Below, in pieces: positions 60,162 to 64,000 of a stretch of 64,000 bases of DNA. Source of the stretch: Clostridia bacterium (GTDB taxonomy: Bacteria > Bacillota > Clostridia > TANB77 > CAG-508); assembly GCA_017936925.1 (NCBI GenBank), contig JAGBEP010000014.1, positions 1 through 64,000 of the forward strand. Direction: 5' to 3'. The notes below the pieces were generated by a model, which worked only from the letters and a program-made list of their open reading frames with translations, searched no databases and was not told where the DNA came from. Position numbers and translations under genes: made by a program. The first letter of the stretch is position 1. Each line of letters starts with the position of its first letter.

Positions 60162-62546
60162 TTGTTTAAATCAATAAGTAATTTTATTTGGAAATATATA
60201 GATAAATTTTTAAAAAAGCTAAAAACCGACAGAAATACATTTTTTACATATTTACTAACTCTAATAACAGTATATATCTGTATAGATAGAATTGTTGAAA
60301 TGTTATTTTTAGGGCTATCAGGAATATCCGTATCTTATTGGGGACCTTTTGCTTATACATTTGCACTACTTTGTCCAATATTTGCATTTTTATTTGGTGC
60401 TGGTTCAAAGTTTGCTACTGATGATGCAAAAAAATTCTCATTATTTGTACTATACTATATTGCACTATACATCATAGCATTATCAATGATAGTGCAATGG
60501 TCAAATCAATTTTTATGGGTATTTTTATTCTCACTTCCAAATTATTCTGGATTAGTTGGAAACTTTTTAGATGTTATAAAACCTGCTTTTACAGCAATAG
60601 CTTGGTATTTTCCTATTATAACAATAATGCCTGTATTCAAAAAAATGTATACTGGATTTGCTGATACTAAAGATATTCGTGATTCAGTAGCAGACTATAA
60701 CGGAATATCTTTAGAAGGTAGCTCAGATAAAGTTGGACCATATACATGCGAAATGTTTATATGTAGAAATGGTGAAACTGGTCAAATAATAAAAACTCCA
60801 GAATCTCGTAGATTTGAAGCAACATTAATTGTTGGTGTATCAGGATCAGGAAAAACCACTATGGCTTTTGAACCAATGATAGCACGTGATATTGAAAAGA
60901 AATTCTTTTTACAAGAAGCTTCTAAAGAATTAGGTTTCACAGCATTAAAAACTGGTTTAGCCTCAATAAGAGAACCTTTTTCTAACGAATATTTAAACTC
61001 ACATTTTTCTCTTGATATGTTAGAAGTAAAACCAGGAAAAGAAAAAATCTTTAATTCTTACCTTAAAAAATTAATTTATAACACTTCTGGAAAAAAGAAC
61101 ATATATAAAAAGTTAGGTTTAACTTACATAGCTCCTGATTATGAAACAATCTCTCATATATCAGAAGTATTAGATAATTATGAAATGCCTTATAATATAG
61201 TAGATCCAAATGATATGAATTCTATAGGTCTAAATCCATTTGTTTTTGATGACCCAGTAAAAACTTCAATATCTATCTCAGCTGTTCTAAAAAGAATGTA
61301 TGAAACAAATGAAGTTACAGTACAGCAAGCATTCTATCAAAACATTACTACACAAGCTATAGAAAATTTAGCACTATTATTAAAAGAAGTTTATCCTAAA
61401 ACACATAATGGACTATTACCTAATTTAGAAGATTTACTTATGATGCTTAATAATTTTGATTTAGTAGAAAAATTCTGTGAAAAAATGAAAAAATTCCCAG
61501 AACTAGCAGAAAAATATCATATACTTCTTACATATTTTCAAAATAACTTTTATATTGGTTCTAGCGGATACGAAGATACAAAAAAAGCTCTTCAAGCAGC
61601 AAGTGCCCAACTTGAAAACCTACTTCGTTTCCCTGGTGTAAGAAATATTTTATGTAACAGAACAAATAATATTAACTTTGATAAAGCACTAGCTGATGGT
61701 GAAATTACTCTTATATGTACAAGACGTGGTGATTTAGGAGCTGCAGTAAATAAAGCTTTTGGCTTATTTACCCTACTACTTATGCAACACTCTATTATAT
61801 CTAGACCAGGAACAGAAAAAACTAGAATTCCACACTTCTTATATATAGACGAATTTCCACCATATGTATGTAAAGCAACCGAAGATTTCTTTACCCTATT
61901 CAGAAAATATAGAGTTGGATTAATTATATCAGCCCAAAACTTATCACAATTTGGTACAAATAATAGCTTAACTAACAGTCAAAGCTATAGACAAACAATT
62001 CTTGCTAACTGTACTACAAAAATTGTTTTCGGTAATAATACTCCTGAAGACAATGAATGGTGGGAAAAAGAGTTTGGTGATAAACGTGAATGGTCATTTA
62101 AAATGGATTATCAAACAGACGGTTCTAAAAATAATGATGGCAATCCAGCATATTCAACTACATATAAAGATATCAGTTGGGCTTACAAATTAAACTTTAA
62201 AGCTGGAAAAATACAATCACAAAAATTTAAAGCAATTATATATAAAACTAGAGATATAAAAGGTAAAATGTTAGTTGGTAAAGGAAAACTTGATTTTCTA
62301 GAATCAAAATATAAAGAAAAACATCCACCAAAACAATTTAACTTCTCTAAATATTACGATTCAGCCACAACTCATGACTCAGAAAAAAAAGATATTTTAG
62401 GAGGATTAATTGGTCAACCTAAATTTGATCCTTTAATTTCTGAAGAAGATGGACCTATCAAATATAATTCAACAGATGCTAAATTCTTCTATGAAAATGA
62501 AGGTGCAATCACTTATAATATACCTAAAAATAATAATAAAAAATAA
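60162..62546 (+). CDS. TraG/VirD4-like ATPase with four membrane helices
   Basis: The 794-residue protein has about four membrane helices (residues 20-165), then a P-loop ATPase with Walker A VSGSGKTT near residue 225, Walker B FLYIDEFPP near residue 560 and ISAQNLSQF. The spacing and the C-terminal domain match TraG/TraD coupling proteins of type IV secretion systems, which move DNA-protein complexes. No relaxase, channel or other conjugation gene is in the window. The start is TTG at 60162 with a GTGGTGA site. Base composition is like its neighbours, so a recent transfer is not evident. Confidence 0.85.
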   Translation: MFKSISNFIWKYIDKFLKKLKTDRNTFFTYLLTLITVYICIDRIVEMLFLGLSGISVSYWGPFAYTFALLCPIFAFLFGAGSKFATDDAKKFSLFVLYYIALYIIALSMIVQWSNQFLWVFLFSLPNYSGLVGNFLDVIKPAFTAIAWYFPIITIMPVFKKMYTGFADTKDIRDSVADYNGISLEGSSDKVGPYTCEMFICRNGETGQIIKTPESRRFEATLIVGVSGSGKTTMAFEPMIARDIEKKFFLQEASKELGFTALKTGLASIREPFSNEYLNSHFSLDMLEVKPGKEKIFNSYLKKLIYNTSGKKNIYKKLGLTYIAPDYETISHISEVLDNYEMPYNIVDPNDMNSIGLNPFVFDDPVKTSISISAVLKRMYETNEVTVQQAFYQNITTQAIENLALLLKEVYPKTHNGLLPNLEDLLMMLNNFDLVEKFCEKMKKFPELAEKYHILLTYFQNNFYIGSSGYEDTKKALQAASAQLENLLRFPGVRNILCNRTNNINFDKALADGEITLICTRRGDLGAAVNKAFGLFTLLLMQHSIISRPGTEKTRIPHFLYIDEFPPYVCKATEDFFTLFRKYRVGLIISAQNLSQFGTNNSLTNSQSYRQTILANCTTKIVFGNNTPEDNEWWEKEFGDKREWSFKMDYQTDGSKNNDGNPAYSTTYKDISWAYKLNFKAGKIQSQKFKAIIYKTRDIKGKMLVGKGKLDFLESKYKEKHPPKQFNFSKYYDSATTHDSEKKDILGGLIGQPKFDPLISEEDGPIKYNSTDAKFFYENEGAITYNIPKNNNKK

Positions 62547-62563
62547 TCATACTATTTACTTAA

Positions 62564-62600
62564 AATCCATATTATGTTATAAACATAATATGGATTTTTT
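62564..62600 (+). terminator. Terminator after the TraG-like gene
   Basis: AATCCATATTATGTT pairs perfectly with AACATAATATGGATT (15 bp, three-base loop), with TTTTTT after it on the plus strand. Confidence 0.85.
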
Positions 62601-62644
62601 ATCCAAGCAATATTCTCACTCTTTCCAAGAAAGGTGGTGTATTT

Positions 62645-62767
62645 ATGTCAAACCCAAACAGATATGATTATGATTCAGACGATTACACTTATGACGAAGA
62701 TACCGATACTCTAATTGATCGTGACGGAAACAGCGCTTACGATGGAGACGGAAACCCCGTTGATTAG
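62645..62767 (+). CDS. Acidic Asp/Tyr-rich micro-protein (40 residues)
   Basis: This small gene starts at ATG 62645 behind AAAGGTGGTG and encodes a 40-residue, highly acidic protein with 14 Asp. Its start is rich in YDYDSDDYTYDED and its end reads DRDGNSAYDGDGNPVD, with two DxDGN loops resembling calcium-binding loops (as in EF hands or dockerins). The two loops are separated by a few residues. It lies between two perfect hairpins, after the TraG-like gene, and no domain fits. The gene's G+C is higher in the second half. A role as a partner of the ATPase is only suggested by adjacency. Confidence 0.6.
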   Translation: MSNPNRYDYDSDDYTYDEDTDTLIDRDGNSAYDGDGNPVD

Positions 62768-62813
62768 TCACTTGATTTTTAATTAACAGTTCCATGTAAA
62801 AGAGAATATTGCT

Positions 62814-62846
62814 AAAAAAGACCGGCCTATTAATAGGCCGGTCTGA
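62814..62846. terminator. Bidirectional terminator with perfect GC-rich palindrome
   Basis: AGACCGGCCTAT pairs fully with ATAGGCCGGTCT (62819-62844) with only TA between. AAAAAA before it gives a T run on the minus strand for the YjjX-family gene, and a weaker TTTTT lies on the plus side. Confidence 0.8.
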
Positions 62847-62857
62847 TTCTTTTTATT

Positions 62858-63388
62858 CTATCTCCAAATATCATCATTTATAAAAGTAGTAAGTGCCATA
62901 ACAAATGCATATTCAGTCAAATCAATTCTAGAAATAGTATCATGAGTTAAAAAAGCTATTCCACCTTTTCCTTTTCTAAGTTCTTTCTTCTTAAAAATCT
63001 CATCCATAACAGTTCCTAAATCTTCTTTTATAATTTTATTAACATACTTTTCTGGAACAGGAAAACCAGGACTAGTTCCCCATGATTCAATACCATTTTT
63101 ATCTTTAATAACAGCAATATTAACAATTATCCACTTTCCTAATAAATTAGTAATTCCTGATTCTATGCCACAAAAATAATCAGCTTCTATATTGTTATCT
63201 TTAGCATATCTCATTAAATTATCAACTCTGTTTTTAGCTCCCTGATAAATTTCATTATTTACAGGTTCATCAGAAACATCAGAGAGAACTGGTATTCCTT
63301 CAATATCACAATCTTTATAATATTTCAAAAAAGCTTGCTCTGCTCCAGCAATTTTACCGGGATTTTTTGTTCCAATTAAAACTTTCAT
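62858..63388 (-). CDS. yjjX: Inosine/xanthosine triphosphatase, YjjX (DUF84) family
   Basis: The 176-residue protein has TKNPGKIAGAEQAF near residue 8, SDEPVNNEIYQGAKNR, a typical motif near residue 40, FCGIESGI near residue 73 and the final GGIAFLTHDTISR. YjjX-type proteins hydrolyse ITP and XTP to keep damaged nucleotides out of nucleic acids. The length is usual. The start has GGAGAGGTAAA. It lies 62 bases downstream of the P-type ATPase fragment. Confidence 0.87.
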   Translation of the reverse strand: MKVLIGTKNPGKIAGAEQAFLKYYKDCDIEGIPVLSDVSDEPVNNEIYQGAKNRVDNLMRYAKDNNIEADYFCGIESGITNLLGKWIIVNIAVIKDKNGIESWGTSPGFPVPEKYVNKIIKEDLGTVMDEIFKKKELRKGKGGIAFLTHDTISRIDLTEYAFVMALTTFINDDIWR

Positions 63389-63450
63389 TTTACCTCTCCT
63401 CCATTATTTTATACTAATTTATAACACAAAACATTTATCTACACATAAAA

Positions 63451-64000
63451 CTAAATCCATTCACTATATTTTTTAATATATATTTTTTTCGCAAACATAG
63501 CAATAATACAATATAAAATTGTTACAGTAATTATTAAAACAATATATTCCATAGCCAATGGAACAAAACCTAAAATCTTTCCTACAAATGTAAAAGGAAT
63601 TATCAATCCAATAATTGGTAACAAAATAGATGATGCATAAACAGCTTTGTGCGCATTACTTTGAATAAAAGGAATTTTCTGAGTTCTAATAATATGCATA
63701 CCTGCTAAATTAGAAACAATACTATAGCAAAACCATATTGTCTGAAACATTGCAGCCTCTCTAATACCAAGAACAAACCACATCGCAATAAATACAAGCA
63801 TATCAAAAGCTGAACTCAATGGTCCCATAAAAAACATAAAATGCTTCAATCCGTTAATATTAAACTTCTTAGGTTTTTTTAAATCTTCCTTATCAACATT
63901 ATCAAAAGGTAGCGTCATTTGGCCTAAATCATAAAGTAAACCTTCTACTAATAATTGTATTGGTGTTTCAGGAAGAAATGGAAGTACAACACTTGCTATT
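63451..64000 (-). CDS. mgtA: Magnesium-transporting P-type ATPase, C-terminal part
   Basis: The frame is open to the window edge, so this is the last 183 residues of a larger protein; the internal Met at 63918 is not the real start. It has LLVEGLLYDLGQMTLPFDNVD, the typical MgtA/MgtB end of helix 6, then KHFMFFMGPLSSAFDML and four further helices. Such pumps bring Mg2+ into the cell by ATP hydrolysis. The ATPase domains are outside the window. The C terminus ends with a basic KKIYIKKYSEWI. Confidence 0.88.
   Translation of the reverse strand, partial: IASVVLPFLPETPIQLLVEGLLYDLGQMTLPFDNVDKEDLKKPKKFNINGLKHFMFFMGPLSSAFDMLVFIAMWFVLGIREAAMFQTIWFCYSIVSNLAGMHIIRTQKIPFIQSNAHKAVYASSILLPIIGLIIPFTFVGKILGFVPLAMEYIVLIITVTILYCIIAMFAKKIYIKKYSEWI

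Noticed and set aside
63451..63918. A separate 155-residue membrane protein starting at Met 63918.
   Set aside because: The frame continues without a stop to the window edge, and the upstream residues match the MgtA-type pump, so it is only the end of a larger gene.

Overview
The window comes from a very AT-rich, Gram-positive (Firmicutes, most probably Clostridia) chromosome, probably from a gut anaerobe. This is inferred from several things seen in the sequence: AGGAGG-type ribosome binding sites, a T-box leader, the rimP-nusA-ylxR-L7Ae-infB-rbfA-nrnA order, a SpoVB-type flippase, an oxygen-sensitive type L-serine dehydratase, an asparagine-rich IF2 linker and a bile salt hydrolase. No rRNA, tRNA or CRISPR array was found. 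Genes almost all lie on the minus strand. The few plus-strand genes (FemABX plus flippase, a tiny ribbon-helix-helix protein, a GC-rich orphan, a TraG-like ATPase and a 40-residue acidic protein) are mostly accessory.

Layout. 1-140: end of an IS3-type insertion sequence abutting rpmF. 162-5054: rpmF, plsC, cmk, a P-loop/Asp23 fusion, and two membrane-anchored exported proteins, one of them PstS-like. 5232-11952: tyrS, a zinc-ribbon protein, polA, a GT-C glycosyltransferase and an RsuA-family pseudouridine synthase. 12108-17149: the FemABX/flippase pair, small membrane and DNA-binding proteins, and a surface carbohydrate-binding protein. 17303-27342: cation efflux, serine dehydratase, an ABC-2 exporter, an HD hydrolase, an alkyltransferase homologue, and an ABC/FtsX transporter next to a two-component system. 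27745-34310: bile salt hydrolase, a QueH-GNAT fusion, a second GT-C enzyme, ruvB, a YgjP-like peptidase and truB. 34456-40869: the translation/transcription factor operon. 41021-48274: ftsH, alr, a second FemABX protein, cysS and small membrane proteins. 48335-56730: a class A PBP, rnr, secG, ileS and a ProX/YbaK deacylase behind an isoleucine-type T-box. 57305-64000: a GC-rich orphan gene, HU, a frameshifted SpoVB-like flippase, a TraG/VirD4-like ATPase with a tiny Asp-rich neighbour, a YjjX-family NTPase and the 3' end of an mgtA-type pump.

Functionally the window joins envelope building (FemABX x2, Alr, PBP1, flippases, GT-C enzymes, PlsC), translation (TyrRS, CysRS, IleRS, IF2, NusA, RimP, RbfA, TruB, L32) and environmental response (BSH, two-component system, ABC exporters). 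The observations least explained by known annotation are a two-copy intergenic structured repeat (14618-14709 and 27454-27560) with compensatory base changes, the GC-rich 91-codon orphan at 57305 with its own promoter and terminator, and the TraG-like ATPase with no visible conjugation genes followed by a palindrome-flanked Asp-rich micro-ORF.
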